The notes under the pieces were generated by a model. The model did not search any database. It was not told the origin of the DNA and saw only the letters and a program-made list of their open reading frames with translations. From Pseudomonas inefficax (GTDB lineage Bacteria > Pseudomonadota > Gammaproteobacteria > Pseudomonadales > Pseudomonadaceae), in NCBI RefSeq assembly GCF_900277125.1, contig NZ_OPYN01000024.1, positions 1 to 34,648 of the forward strand: DNA of 34,648 nucleotides, given 5' to 3'. The position numbers and the translations under genes are program-made. This document shows, one piece after another, positions 10,674 to 19,887 of this stretch. Numbering within the stretch: position 1 is the first letter of the stretch; the number at the start of each line of letters is the position of its first letter.

Positions 10674-11488
10674 ACGACCTGCAATTGATGCACGAAGTGG
10701 TCAAGCTGGCGCTGTCGGCGGGCGAGGCGATCCTGCCGTTCTGGCGCGCCGATGTGGCCGTGACCAACAAGGCCGACGATTCGCCGGTCACCGCCGCCGA
10801 TCTGGCGGCACACCGGGTAATTGCCGATGGCCTGCTGGCGCTGGCGCCGCAGATCCCGGTGCTGTCCGAAGAGGACTGCAACATTCCGCTGGCCGAGCGC
10901 CAGGGCTGGAGCCGTTGGTGGCTGGTCGACCCGCTGGACGGCACCAAGGAATTCATTGCCGGCAGCGAGGAATTCACGGTCAATATCGCCCTGGTCGAAA
11001 ACGGCGAGGTGGTGTTTGGCGTAGTGTCCATGCCGACCAATGGGCGCTGCTACTTCGGTGGTCGCGGGTTGGGCGCCTGGCGTGCGGAATCGGGTGAGAC
11101 TGCCCAGCCGATCCAGGTACGCAATGCGCCGCCGGCGGGTGGGCGTTTCACCGTGGTTGCCAGCCGTCGCCATTCCAGCCCGGAACAGGAAGCGCTGTTG
11201 GCTGGGTTGGGGGCTGCGTTGGGTGATCTTGAGCTGGCCAATATCGGCAGTTCGTTGAAGTTCTGCCTGTTGGCTGAGGGTAGCGCAGATTGTTACCCGC
11301 GCCTGGCGCCGACTTCGCAGTGGGATACTGCGGCGGCACAGGGGGTGGTGGAAGGGGCTGGTGGTGAAGTGATCGGGCTGGATGGCCTGCCGTTCCGGTA
11401 CCCGGCGCGGGAGTCGTTGCTCAACCCGCATTTCCTGGCGTTGCCGGCAAATGCTGCTTGGCGCGAAGCTTTCCTGAAGCTGATCTGA
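10670..11488 (+). CDS. cysQ: 3'(2'),5'-bisphosphate nucleotidase CysQ
   Basis: A 272-residue enzyme of the inositol monophosphatase superfamily that converts 3'-phosphoadenosine 5'-phosphate (PAP) to AMP and so recycles the by-product of sulfate assimilation. The metal-binding motifs are clear: LSEEDCNIP near residue 65, WWLVDPLDGTKEFIAG near residue 85 and the third site WDTAAAQGVVEGAGG near residue 220. It overlaps nudE by four bases (ATGA). Both gene products clear toxic nucleotide by-products. Confidence 0.95.
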   Translation: MNDLQLMHEVVKLALSAGEAILPFWRADVAVTNKADDSPVTAADLAAHRVIADGLLALAPQIPVLSEEDCNIPLAERQGWSRWWLVDPLDGTKEFIAGSEEFTVNIALVENGEVVFGVVSMPTNGRCYFGGRGLGAWRAESGETAQPIQVRNAPPAGGRFTVVASRRHSSPEQEALLAGLGAALGDLELANIGSSLKFCLLAEGSADCYPRLAPTSQWDTAAAQGVVEGAGGEVIGLDGLPFRYPARESLLNPHFLALPANAAWREAFLKLI

Positions 11489-11502
11489 CAGCCTTGCACG
11501 AA

Positions 11503-11622
11503 CCTGTAGGAGCGGCCTTGTGTCGCGAAAGGGCCGCAAAGCGGCCCCGGCAATGTTGGCTGCGAAGCTGAAATCTGGGGCCGCGCTGCGGCCCTTTCGC
11601 GACACAAGGCCGCTCCTACAGG
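11503..11622. repeat. Inverted pair of palindromic intergenic repeats
   Basis: CCTGTAGGAGCGGCCTTGTG at the left and its reverse complement at the right, with AAGGGCCGC segments inside. It lies in the convergent gap between cysQ and the YiiD-like thioesterase gene. Confidence 0.85.
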
Positions 11623-11643
11623 GATCGCGACAGCCTTACAGCT

Positions 11644-12099
11644 TCAGCGGTGCAGCACGTACTGGCCGCTGAAGGTAACAGCAGGCTCGTCACTACCGGC
11701 ATTGCTCACCGTGGTCTCCAGCGTCAGTCGCGCCCGCCCACGGCGCTGGTACAGGGCCAGGAACCGCTCCCAGGTCTTCTCATCCGGCGCCGTACAGCGC
11801 GCTACCGCCGCCCCGGTAACCGGCAGCGGATAACTGATCTGCCCTTCCTGGATGACGATATGCCCGTCATCGATACCCGACTCGCGCAGGCGCAGGTGCA
11901 GCCAGCCCCAACCCACCAGCACCGCAGCGCAGTACAGGCTACCGCCGAACATGGTGCTCTTGTGGTTGACGTTGGCCGCCAGCGGCAATTGCAGGCGCAG
12001 GGTGTGCTGCTGCCAATCGAGCACTTCCAGGCCCATCTCGCGGGTCAGGGGGATGTCGCCGTGCAGTACGGACTGCAGGTACTGGCTATCGGTGTTCAT
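11644..12099 (-). CDS. YiiD C-terminal-type thioesterase domain protein
   Basis: A 151-residue protein with the fold pattern of the YiiD C-terminal (putative thioesterase) family: an N-terminal helix, PLAANVNHKSTMFGGSLYCAAVLVGWGWL with the conserved N-H-x-T-x-F-G-G-S core, and GHIVIQEGQISYPLPVTG. Members are hotdog proteins; a substrate is not known. The start codon overlaps the dctD stop (TAATG), so it is probably translated from the dctBD transcript. That link is unusual for a signalling operon. Confidence 0.8.
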   Translation of the reverse strand: MNTDSQYLQSVLHGDIPLTREMGLEVLDWQQHTLRLQLPLAANVNHKSTMFGGSLYCAAVLVGWGWLHLRLRESGIDDGHIVIQEGQISYPLPVTGAAVARCTAPDEKTWERFLALYQRRGRARLTLETTVSNAGSDEPAVTFSGQYVLHR

Positions 12100-13505
12100 T
12101 AACGATTGTCCTCTTGATCATCATGCCCGCCGCTACCGCCGTCGAAGCTCAAGCCATGTTTGCGCAGCTTGTCGTGCAGGGTCTTGCGGGGGATGCCCAG
12201 CGCCTCGGCAAGGCTGCGCATGGAGCTGTGTGGCTGGGCCAGTTCGGCAGCGATCAGCGAGCGTTCGAACTGCTCGACCTGTTCGCTGAGGTTGCCGCTC
12301 GGCATCGGTACCGCAGGCATTGCCGCGGGTGGCGCCTGGTCGTCCAGGGCCAGTTCCAGGCCAAGGGCGAAACGCTCGGCGGCGTTCTGCAACTCGCGTA
12401 CGTTACCGGGCCAGTCATGACGCAGCAGCATGGCGCGCTGTGCCGGCTGCAGGGCGTGCGGCGGCAGGCCATGGCGCTGGCTGGCGGCGTCGGCGAAGTG
12501 CTGGAAAAGCACCAGGATGTCATCGCCGCGTTCGCGCAACGGCGGAATACGCAACGGTGCAACGTTCAGGCGGTAATACAGGTCGGCGCGGAAACGCCCC
12601 TGATCGGCTGACTGGCGCAGGTCCTCCTTGGTCGCGGCGATGATGCGGATGTCCAGCGGGATCAGCTGGTTGCCGCCCAGGCGTTCGACTACCCGTTCCT
12701 GCAGCATGCGCAGCAGTTTCACCTGCACGTCCAGGCTCATGCTCTCGATTTCGTCGAGGAACAGCGTGCCGCCGTTGGCGAACTCGAACTTGCCGATGCG
12801 GCGTTTTTGCGCGCCGGTGAACGCCCCGGGCTCGTGGCCGAACAGCTCGCTTTCGACCACCGACTCGGCCAGTGCGCCAGCGTTGATCGCCACGAACGGC
12901 CCGTCGCGGCGGCTGGACAGGTCGTGCAGGGCGCGGGCCACCACCTCTTTGCCGGCACCGGTCTCACCCAGGATCAGCACGTCGGCGCGGGTGCCGGCCA
13001 GGGCGCCGATCTGCTCGCGCAGGCGCTGCATGGACGGCGACTGGCCCACCAGGCGGGTGGCCAGTTGCTGGCGGTCGCTCAGGGCCAGGCGCAAGCTGCG
13101 GTTGTCCAGCACCAGGCGGCGCAGGGCCAGGGCGCGGCGCACGCTGTCCAGCAGAGCGTCGCTGGCGAAGGGTTTTTCCAGGAAGTCATAGGCACCGGCG
13201 CGCATCGCCTGTACCGCCAGCGGCACATCGCCGTGGCCGGTAATCAGCAGCACCGGCAGCTCGTTGTCGCGGCCGTGCAGTTGTTCCAGCAGCTGCAGGC
13301 CATCGATACCTGGCATGCGGATGTCGCTGACCACCACCCCCGGCCAGTCGGCCTCGATGCGCTCGGCCAGGCCCTGGGCATCGGCCAGGGCGACCACCTT
13401 GAGCCCGGCCAGGTCCAGGGTCTGGCTCAGGGCCTGGCGCAGGTGCGGGTCATCATCGACCAGGATGACCTGGGCTCGGCTGTCGATCAGTGTCTCGGTG
13501 GTCAT
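12099..13505 (-). CDS. dctD: C4-dicarboxylate sigma54-dependent response regulator DctD
   Basis: A 468-residue NtrC-class activator. The receiver domain has the acidic pair near residues 17-19, phosphoacceptor D61 in VVSDIRMPGIDG and the conserved Lys near 110. The AAA+ domain has the Walker A GETGAGKE near 179-186 and the sigma54-contact motif GAFTGA near 226-231, followed by LFLDEIESM (Walker B). A Fis-type HTH ends the protein (SMRSLAEALGIPRKTLHDKLRKHG). It activates C4-dicarboxylate transport genes with the sigma54 polymerase. It overlaps dctB by ATGA. The transporter genes themselves are not in the window. Confidence 0.95.
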   Translation of the reverse strand: MTTETLIDSRAQVILVDDDPHLRQALSQTLDLAGLKVVALADAQGLAERIEADWPGVVVSDIRMPGIDGLQLLEQLHGRDNELPVLLITGHGDVPLAVQAMRAGAYDFLEKPFASDALLDSVRRALALRRLVLDNRSLRLALSDRQQLATRLVGQSPSMQRLREQIGALAGTRADVLILGETGAGKEVVARALHDLSSRRDGPFVAINAGALAESVVESELFGHEPGAFTGAQKRRIGKFEFANGGTLFLDEIESMSLDVQVKLLRMLQERVVERLGGNQLIPLDIRIIAATKEDLRQSADQGRFRADLYYRLNVAPLRIPPLRERGDDILVLFQHFADAASQRHGLPPHALQPAQRAMLLRHDWPGNVRELQNAAERFALGLELALDDQAPPAAMPAVPMPSGNLSEQVEQFERSLIAAELAQPHSSMRSLAEALGIPRKTLHDKLRKHGLSFDGGSGGHDDQEDNR

Positions 13506-15319
13506 GCCGAGGGGTCCTCCGAATTGGGCAAAGTAGCGCCAGGTGCGGCCACACGCAGCTGCAGGGTCAGCAGTGCGCCACCTTCCGGGTGGTTGGCCAG
13601 CAGCAGTTCACCACCCAGGGCGCGCATCAGGCTCTCGCAGATGGCCAGGCCCAGGCCCAGGCCCTGGGTGCGGGTCTTGGTGGTGAAGAACGGCTCCTTG
13701 GCGTGCTCCAGGGCCTGGCGGCTGAAGCCGGGGCCGTTGTCGCGAATGTACAGGTAGACGCAGTCATCGCGCTGCTCGGCACTTAGCCACAGGCGGCGCG
13801 GGTTGGCCTTTTCGGTCAGGGCGTCGAGGGCATTGGCCAGCAGGTTGCCAAGCACCTGGCGCAGGCGGGTCTCGCCGGCCTGTACCCACAGGGTGGCTTC
13901 CGGCAGATCGCGGATCAGCTCGACGGCCATTGCCCGGCGGCGCTTGGCCAGCAGCGCCAGGGCATCGTCCAGGGCGGGCTGCAGCGCCACGCTCTCCGGG
14001 GCATGGCGGTCACGGCGGGCGAAGGCGCGCAGGTGGGCGATGATCGAGGCCATGCGCCCGGTCAGCTCGCCGATCAGCTTGAGGTTGCCGCGGGCGTCTT
14101 CGATACGCTGGTGGTCGAGCAGGATCTCCGCGTTTTCCGCGTAGCTGCGGATAGCGGCCAGCGGCTGATTGAGCTCGTGGCTGATGCTGGCCGACATGGT
14201 GCCAAGCACTGACAGCTTGCCGGCCTGCACCAGCTCATCCTGGGCGCGCACGGCCTCCTGTTGGGCGTTCTCGCGCTCCAGCACGGCGCTCTTGAGCCGG
14301 GTGTTCAGGCCTTCGAGGTCGGCGGTGCGCTCGGCCACGCGCTTTTCCAGTTCCTGGCGGCCGCGTGCCTCGAAGTCGATGCGGTCGATGTAGTGGCGGC
14401 GCCGCTGCATCACCAGGCCGGCCAGCAGCATCAGCACCAGCAGGGTGCCAGCGCCGATGGCCATCACGGTTTGCACCGAACGGTCGACCAGCGTGCGGGG
14501 GGCGAGGATGCTGACCTGCCAGCCGGTTTCCTTGATGTCGCGGGTTTGGGTGATCCAGGCGTCCTGGTTGAGCACCAGCGGCTGCGGGGCTTGGGTTGGG
14601 TAGGGCTGGATGGCGATGATGGCCTGGCGCTCGGCCTCGGTCAGCGCGCGGGTCGCGCGGAAGCGCCAGTCGGGCCGCGAGGTCAGGATGACCACGCCAT
14701 TGTGGTCGGTCAGCAACAGCTGCTCGGGGGTGCGGCCCCACAGGGTTTCGGTGTGGTCGAGGTCGACCTTGACCACCAGTACACCGACGATGCGCTCGCG
14801 GTCATGCACGGCGGCGGCAAAGAAGTAACCGCGCTTGGCCGATGTGGTGCCCTGGCCGAAGAAGCGCCCCAGGCGGCCGGCCATGGCTTCGTTGAAGTAG
14901 GGGCGGAACGCGAAGTTGCGGCCGACGAAGCTGTCGCGCTTGTCCCAGTTGGAGGCGGCCAGGGTGTTGCCGCTGACGTCCATCAGGTACATCACCTCGG
15001 CGCCAGTCTGCTGGACGATGTCCTTGAGCAGGCGGTTGGCGTTGGTCACCGCTTCCAGGCGCAACGGGTCGGCCAGCACCCCGCGCAGCGCCGGCAGGTC
15101 GCCAAGTATCTGCGGCAAGGTTTCGTAGCGGTGCAGGGTACCGAGCAGGTTGGCGACGTACAGGTCGAGGGTCTGGCGATTCTGCGAGGCCAGTTCTTCC
15201 TGGTAGTAGCGTTCGGCCAGGTGATGCAGGGGCCACAGTAACGGGGCCAGGCACAGGGCCAACAGGGCCAGGCTGCGCCAGCGGGGACGGCGTGGGGGCG
15301 TGGGTTTTGCAATCATCAC
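13502..15319 (-). CDS. dctB: C4-dicarboxylate sensor histidine kinase DctB
   Basis: A 605-residue membrane kinase. A first transmembrane helix (about residues 16-33) leads to a periplasmic double-PAS-type sensor region of about 250 residues (to about 285), then a second helix (286-304) and a coiled-coil linker. The H box is SISHELNQPLAAIRSYAENAEIL with His381, and the ATPase domain has LGNLLANALDAL and YIRDNGPGF…FFTTKTRTQGLGLGLAICESL. DctB senses succinate, malate and fumarate and phosphorylates DctD, whose gene it overlaps. Confidence 0.93.
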   Translation of the reverse strand: MMIAKPTPPRRPRWRSLALLALCLAPLLWPLHHLAERYYQEELASQNRQTLDLYVANLLGTLHRYETLPQILGDLPALRGVLADPLRLEAVTNANRLLKDIVQQTGAEVMYLMDVSGNTLAASNWDKRDSFVGRNFAFRPYFNEAMAGRLGRFFGQGTTSAKRGYFFAAAVHDRERIVGVLVVKVDLDHTETLWGRTPEQLLLTDHNGVVILTSRPDWRFRATRALTEAERQAIIAIQPYPTQAPQPLVLNQDAWITQTRDIKETGWQVSILAPRTLVDRSVQTVMAIGAGTLLVLMLLAGLVMQRRRHYIDRIDFEARGRQELEKRVAERTADLEGLNTRLKSAVLERENAQQEAVRAQDELVQAGKLSVLGTMSASISHELNQPLAAIRSYAENAEILLDHQRIEDARGNLKLIGELTGRMASIIAHLRAFARRDRHAPESVALQPALDDALALLAKRRRAMAVELIRDLPEATLWVQAGETRLRQVLGNLLANALDALTEKANPRRLWLSAEQRDDCVYLYIRDNGPGFSRQALEHAKEPFFTTKTRTQGLGLGLAICESLMRALGGELLLANHPEGGALLTLQLRVAAPGATLPNSEDPSA

Positions 15320-15358
15320 GTAAAGGCGCCAGAAAAGTCTGCCGCAATTATGCGCTAG

Positions 15359-15904
15359 TTAAGGCAGCAGTTCCGCCTCTGCCAGCGGCAGGCCGAGCTT
15401 GTCCTTGTCCGACAGCACCGGTGGCTGCTGCAGCCCCCAGTCGATGGCCAGTGTCGGGTCATCCCAGCGGATGCAGCGGTCGGCGCCCGGGTTGTAGTAG
15501 TCGGTGGTCTTGTAGAGGAACTCGGCCGACTCGCTCATCACCGCAAAGCCATGGGCGAAGCCGGGTGGGATCCACAACTGGCGATGGTTGTCGGCCGACA
15601 GCTGTACGGCGACCCATTGGCCAAAGGTTGGCGAGCTCTTGCGCACATCCACGGCAATATCACGGATTTCCCCGTGCACCACGCGCACCAGCTTGCCCTG
15701 GGTGTTTGCTACCTGATAGTGCAGACCACGCAGCACACCCTTTATGGAGCGCGAGTGGTTGTCCTGCACGAACTCGACATTCACGCCGGTTTGCCGGGCG
15801 AACTCACGGGCGTTGAACGCCTCGAAGAAAAAACCACGGCTGTCACAGAACACCTTCGGCTCGATGATCAGTACATCAGGGATTGCGGTGGGGATGATGT
15901 CCAT
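15359..15904 (-). CDS. rmlC: dTDP-4-dehydrorhamnose 3,5-epimerase RmlC
   Basis: A cupin epimerase of the dTDP-L-rhamnose pathway. Visible are DSRGFFFEAFN, the catalytic His in GVLRGLHYQ, the PPGFAHGFAVMSE cupin strand and YKTTDYYNPGADRCIRWDDP with the catalytic Tyr. From the ATG at 15904 the protein has 181 residues, the family length. A further in-frame ATG at 15931 (MSKTGKRTA) adds nine residues and has a weak AGGGTC upstream, so the start is open. It lies 39 bases upstream of dctB on the same strand. No rmlA, B or D gene is nearby, which is odd. The same rmlC-dctB-dctD order is known to me from P. aeruginosa. Confidence 0.92.
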   Translation of the reverse strand: MDIIPTAIPDVLIIEPKVFCDSRGFFFEAFNAREFARQTGVNVEFVQDNHSRSIKGVLRGLHYQVANTQGKLVRVVHGEIRDIAVDVRKSSPTFGQWVAVQLSADNHRQLWIPPGFAHGFAVMSESAEFLYKTTDYYNPGADRCIRWDDPTLAIDWGLQQPPVLSDKDKLGLPLAEAELLP

Positions 15905-16035
15905 GGCGGTGCGCTTGCCCGTTTTGCTCATGTATTGACCCTAGCCGGTCTGGCCCGTTTTTTCCGCCTTGGGCTTCAACGGCATTCACAAGAGCTGGCT
16001 ATGGTAGATGTCGTGCCGCTTTGGTTCGTGGCCAC

Positions 16036-16126
16036 GATGCGATTGCATCGATTGTTATCGATTTAATCGCCCGGTATTCTGCTGAATTTCCCGGTTTACG
16101 GGCTTCAAATATCGATATATATCGGT
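16036..16126 (+). promoter_or_regulatory. Cluster of ATCGAT-type palindromes upstream of aguA
   Basis: Between rmlC and aguA there is a series of CGAT-containing sites: GCATCGATTG and TTATCGATTTAATCG around 16045-16070, and the perfect 12-base palindrome CGATATATATCG at 16113-16124 followed by GTTATA. The spacing and AT-rich context look like an operator region. The regulator is not in the window and I cannot name it. Confidence 0.35.
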
Positions 16127-16183
16127 TATAAATTGACAAACGCCCCAGCACAGTCCGGCTCAGGGCCATCACAGAGGTCAACC

Positions 16184-17290
16184 ATGAAAACCCTCAACTC
16201 CACCCCCCGTGCCGATGGTTTCCACATGCCCGCCGAATGGGCCCCGCAAACCCAGGTGTGGATGGTCTGGCCGGAGCGCCCGGACAACTGGCGCCTGGGT
16301 GGCAAGCCAGCACAGGCTGCCCATGTGACCCTGACCAAGGCCATTGCCCGCTTCGAGCCGGTAACCGTCGGGGTTTCCGCTGGCCAGTACGAAAATGCCC
16401 GCCGCCAGCTCGACCAGCCGAACATCCGTGTGGTCGAGATCAGCAACGACGACGCCTGGGTGCGCGACACCGGCCCGACCTTCGTCATCAACGACCAAGG
16501 TGAAGTGCGTGGCGTGGACTGGGGCTTCAATGCCTGGGGCGGCTTTGACGGCGGGCTGTACGCACCGTGGAACCGTGACGAGGAACTGGCGGCCAAGGTG
16601 CTGGAAATGGAGCGCTGCCAGCGCTACCACACCGAAGGCTTCGTACTCGAGGGCGGCTCGATCCACGTGGACGGCGAAGGCACCGTGATCACCACCGAAG
16701 AATGCCTGCTCAATCGCAACCGCAACCCGCACCTGAACCGCGAGCAGATCGAAGCGGTGCTGCGCGATCATCTGGCGGTGGACACCGTGGTCTGGCTGCC
16801 GGATGGCCTGTACAACGACGAGACCGACGGCCACGTCGACAACTTCTGCTGTTACGTGCGCCCGGGCGAAGTGTTACTGGCCTGGACCGATGATTCCAAC
16901 GACCCCAACTATGCGCGCTGCCATGCTGCCATGGAGGTGCTGAAGAACACCCGCGATGCCAAGGGGCGTGAGTTCATCGTGCACAAGATGCCGATCCCGG
17001 GCCCGCTGTTCGCCACCGCCGAAGAGTGTGCCGGTGTCGATCAGGTGGCCGGCAGCCAGGAGCGTGACCCATCGGTGCGCCTGGCCGGCTCGTACGTGAA
17101 CTTCCTGATCGTCAACGGCGGCATCATCGCGCCAAGCTTCGACGACCCGGCAGATGCCGAGGCCAGAGCGATTCTGTCGAAGATCTTCCCCGACCACGAA
17201 GTGGTGATGATCCCAGGTCGCGAGCTGCTGTTGGGCGGTGGCAACATCCATTGCCTGACCCAGCAGCAGCCGGCGCCGGTCAAGCGTTGA
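16184..17290 (+). CDS. aguA: Agmatine deiminase
   Basis: A 368-residue peptidyl-arginine-deiminase-fold enzyme that converts agmatine to N-carbamoylputrescine and ammonia, on the path from arginine to putrescine. The catalytic Cys357 lies in [13 protein letters not shown] and the His and Asp residues are in [36 protein letters not shown] and [14 protein letters not shown] are typical. The start at 16184 ([12 protein letters not shown]) is preferred over the in-frame ATG at 16133, because AGAGGTC lies six bases upstream and the resulting length is normal. No aguB is adjacent. Confidence 0.97.
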   Translation: MKTLNSTPRADGFHMPAEWAPQTQVWMVWPERPDNWRLGGKPAQAAHVTLTKAIARFEPVTVGVSAGQYENARRQLDQPNIRVVEISNDDAWVRDTGPTFVINDQGEVRGVDWGFNAWGGFDGGLYAPWNRDEELAAKVLEMERCQRYHTEGFVLEGGSIHVDGEGTVITTEECLLNRNRNPHLNREQIEAVLRDHLAVDTVVWLPDGLYNDETDGHVDNFCCYVRPGEVLLAWTDDSNDPNYARCHAAMEVLKNTRDAKGREFIVHKMPIPGPLFATAEECAGVDQVAGSQERDPSVRLAGSYVNFLIVNGGIIAPSFDDPADAEARAILSKIFPDHEVVMIPGRELLLGGGNIHCLTQQQPAPVKR

Positions 17291-17308
17291 GCGCTCGGTG
17301 AATGAAGG

Positions 17309-17333
17309 GGCCCGTCATATGACGGGCCTTTTT
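17309..17333 (+). terminator. Intrinsic terminator of aguA
   Basis: GGCCCGTC (17309-17316) and GACGGGCC (17321-17328) pair perfectly across an ATAT loop, followed by TTTTT. Confidence 0.93.
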
Positions 17334-17474
17334 GTTTCCGGGTCCGTCCGCAGGCCTGTGCTGGCATATGTTTTGTATTGTTTTCAGTCAGATAGCTCGG
17401 CCATGCCGCGCTCTCGGATCTGTAACAATCCTTACGTAGATTAGCCGCTCACGGGCCAGGGAGTACGTGTAGAA

Positions 17475-17672
17475 ATGAACGCAGCAAGTGAGTCGGCTTT
17501 GCGCCCATCGGCAGTGAATCACCAATCGCTCAGGCTTGTGGCGAAGTGGTTGAAACACCATGGAAGCATCAGGGTCAGGACGACCGACCCACGACGTCTG
17601 CTTGCCGGACGATATCCCCAAGGGCTGATCAGCGAAGCAGAAATGCAGGCGCTGATGGCGGTGTGGCACTGA
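17475..17672 (+). CDS. Small hypothetical protein, 65 residues
   Basis: A possible small gene: MNAASESALRPSAVNHQSLRLVAKWLKHHGSIRVRTTDPRRLLAGRYPQ…. It is soluble and basic with a plausible helix near residues 18-30, has no shadow gene on the other strand and stands between the aguA terminator and a repeat pair. GGGAG lies about 13 bases upstream, which is far for a ribosome binding site. I recognise no family. It is kept because the composition and its isolated position favour a real gene, not because of a domain. Confidence 0.5.
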   Translation: MNAASESALRPSAVNHQSLRLVAKWLKHHGSIRVRTTDPRRLLAGRYPQGLISEAEMQALMAVWH

Positions 17673-17692
17673 TCGAATCGGTATTACCTGTA

Positions 17693-17790
17693 CCGGCCTC
17701 TTCGCGGCTGAAGCCGCTCCCACAAGTACCCCACATGTCTCGAGCCCTGTGGGGTACCTGTGGGAGCGGCTTTAGCCGCGAAGAGGCCGG
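17693..17790. repeat. Inverted pair of REP-like elements
   Basis: CCGGCCTCTTCGCGGCTGAA plus GCCGCTCCCACA faces its inverted partner ending GCCGCGAAGAGGCCGG. The pair ends 15 bases before the TonB receptor stop. Confidence 0.85.
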
Positions 17791-17805
17791 CACAGGCAAT
17801 AAAAA

Positions 17806-19887
17806 TCAGAAGCTGTAGCTGCCAGTCACCACCAGGCTACGCGGGTCACCCACCTGGATCTGCGCCGCACTGGTCGCCGAGCTGTAGTAGGTCTTGTCGG
17901 CAATGTTGCTCAGTGCCGCCCGCACATCCCAGTCATGCGTGCGGTACCCCGCCAATGCATCCCAGCGCCCATACCCCGGCAGCACCGTGGTGTTCTGGTT
18001 GTCCGCATAACGCTCGCCCACCAGCGTCAGGCCGGTTTCGGCGTACCAGCCCAGCTCCGGTTTCCAGGTCACGAACAGGCTGCCGTTACGCTTTGCCACG
18101 TCATTGATGCGGTTGCCTTCCTGGCCGTTGTTGTCCTTGACGATGGTCGCGTCCTGCAGGCCGATGCCCCCGCGCACGTACCAGTTGCCAACGATGTTGC
18201 CGGTGGCAGTCAGCTCGATACCGCGCGAACGCTGCAAGCCGCTGAGCAGGATGTTTGCCGGGTCATGCGGGTCGCGGGTGCGGCGGTTGTACAGTTCCAA
18301 CTCGTAGATGGCCAGGGTGGTGGTGAGACGCTGGTCGAGCCAGTCGCTCTTCACGCCGATTTCCTTCTGCCGGGTTTCTTCCGGCTTGGTCTCGTTGGTG
18401 TTGCCCTTTGCGCCTGGGGTGATGCCGATCAGACCGCCGCCAACCGGCGAGAAGGTCTTGCTCCACGAGGCGTAGAACGAATGGTCGCGCCACGGTGTAT
18501 AGACCACACCCAGGCGTGGGCTGGTGCTGTTGCTGTCCTGTGGTTCGCTGCGGCCATCCTTGTCGGTGGTCTGCACTTCGAACTGGTCGAAGCGTACGCC
18601 GGCAAGAACCTGCCATTCATTGTTCAGACGGATCTGGTCTTGCAGATAAAGGCCGCGGCTATCGACCACAGTGTGGTTGTCACTCCACAGCGCCAGGTTG
18701 CCATTGAGCTGCTGGTCGCGGCCGGGCTTGCCCAGGCCCTGCAGCTTCTGGTCGACCGCTTTATACAGCACCGGGTCGCGCTTCTGGTTGCCGAATTCCA
18801 GGCCCAGCAACAGCTTGTGCTCCAGGCCCAGGGTGTCGAAGTCGCCCTCGGCCTCCAGGGTGTTGAACAGGTTGCGGGTGTTCAGGTCCTGCTGCCAGCG
18901 CTGGCGGGTCAAGGTGTCGGTGCTGGCGTTGTAGCCTGTGACGTAGGTGTTGTCGAACTCACTGTCCAGCTTGAACAGGCCCAAGGTATGGCGCAGCTGC
19001 CAGGTGTCGTTCAGCTGATAATTCAGGCGCGAGCGCAGCGACTGGGCACGGTCGTCGATGTAGTCGCGCTGGTCGCCATAAGTGGTGCTGCGGCTGACAT
19101 CGGCCGGGCGACCGTTGACTCCCGGAATGCCACGATCCGGGGTGCGGTTGTAGCGGCTGTACTCGTATTGCACCAGCCAGTTCAGGTCGGGGGTGACCTG
19201 CCACATGATCGACGGGGCGAACAGTTGGCGGCTGCCATCGATACCGTCGCGGAAGCTGTTGTTGTCCTGGTTGCCCAGGTTCAGGCGCAGGCTGACGGTG
19301 TCGCTGGGGTCGGCACTGAGGTCGGCATACAGGCTGCGCAGGTCTTCGCTGCCGGCCTGCGCCTCGATGCTCGAACGGCGGCCGGGCTCCGGCGCCTTGC
19401 TCACCCGGTTAACGATACCGCCCTGGCTGCCACGGCCATACAGCACCGCTGCCGGCCCCTTGAGTACTTCGACCCGCTCGATGTTATGCAGGTCGCGGAT
19501 GTACTGGCTGTCGTCGCGAATGCCGTCCAGGTAGAAGTCGTTGCTGGCTTCGAAGCCGCGAATGCGCACGCTGTCGAAGCGGGTGTCGGCACCGCTGCTG
19601 ACGTTGGGAATGCCTTCCAGCGCCTTGCCCAGAGTATTGCTGCCGTAATCCAGCACGTTGACGGTCTTCACCGTGTCGACGGCCTGCGGCACGTAGCGCA
19701 CCGGCGTCGAGGTGCGGGTCGCGGTGCTTACCTCCTTGACCCGCGGGTTGTCCTTTTCGCGATCACTGTCGGCGGTAACCGACAGTTCCGGCAGGGTGGT
19801 GGTAGCGGCACTGGCCAGGCCGGCGCTGAACAGCAGCGACAGGCCAAGCGTCAGGGGTGAACGACGGCAGGGTACAAGCATGGGCAC
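17806..19887 (-). CDS. TonB-dependent catecholate-type siderophore receptor
   Basis: A 693-residue outer-membrane receptor. A signal peptide (SPLTLGLSLLFSAGLASAA) is followed by a TonB box region (LPELSVTAD), the plug (TPVRYVPQAVDTVKTVNVLDYGSNTLGKALEGIPNVSSG; RIRGFEASNDFYLDGIRDDSQYIRDLHNIERVEVLKGPAAVLYGRGSQGG) and a 22-strand barrel that ends in an aromatic residue (VVTGSYSF). The closest layout is the Fiu/BfrZ-type receptor group; the ligand is not determined. The start is 19887 or 19881 (MPMLV). A site resembling a Fur box lies upstream. It faces away from the OprD-family gene. Confidence 0.88.
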   Translation of the reverse strand: MPMLVPCRRSPLTLGLSLLFSAGLASAATTTLPELSVTADSDREKDNPRVKEVSTATRTSTPVRYVPQAVDTVKTVNVLDYGSNTLGKALEGIPNVSSGADTRFDSVRIRGFEASNDFYLDGIRDDSQYIRDLHNIERVEVLKGPAAVLYGRGSQGGIVNRVSKAPEPGRRSSIEAQAGSEDLRSLYADLSADPSDTVSLRLNLGNQDNNSFRDGIDGSRQLFAPSIMWQVTPDLNWLVQYEYSRYNRTPDRGIPGVNGRPADVSRSTTYGDQRDYIDDRAQSLRSRLNYQLNDTWQLRHTLGLFKLDSEFDNTYVTGYNASTDTLTRQRWQQDLNTRNLFNTLEAEGDFDTLGLEHKLLLGLEFGNQKRDPVLYKAVDQKLQGLGKPGRDQQLNGNLALWSDNHTVVDSRGLYLQDQIRLNNEWQVLAGVRFDQFEVQTTDKDGRSEPQDSNSTSPRLGVVYTPWRDHSFYASWSKTFSPVGGGLIGITPGAKGNTNETKPEETRQKEIGVKSDWLDQRLTTTLAIYELELYNRRTRDPHDPANILLSGLQRSRGIELTATGNIVGNWYVRGGIGLQDATIVKDNNGQEGNRINDVAKRNGSLFVTWKPELGWYAETGLTLVGERYADNQNTTVLPGYGRWDALAGYRTHDWDVRAALSNIADKTYYSSATSAAQIQVGDPRSLVVTGSYSF

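Noticed and set aside
17935..19860. 641-residue forward frame over the TonB receptor
   Set aside because: It is antisense to a complete receptor with signal peptide, plug and C-terminal Phe, and shows no domain.
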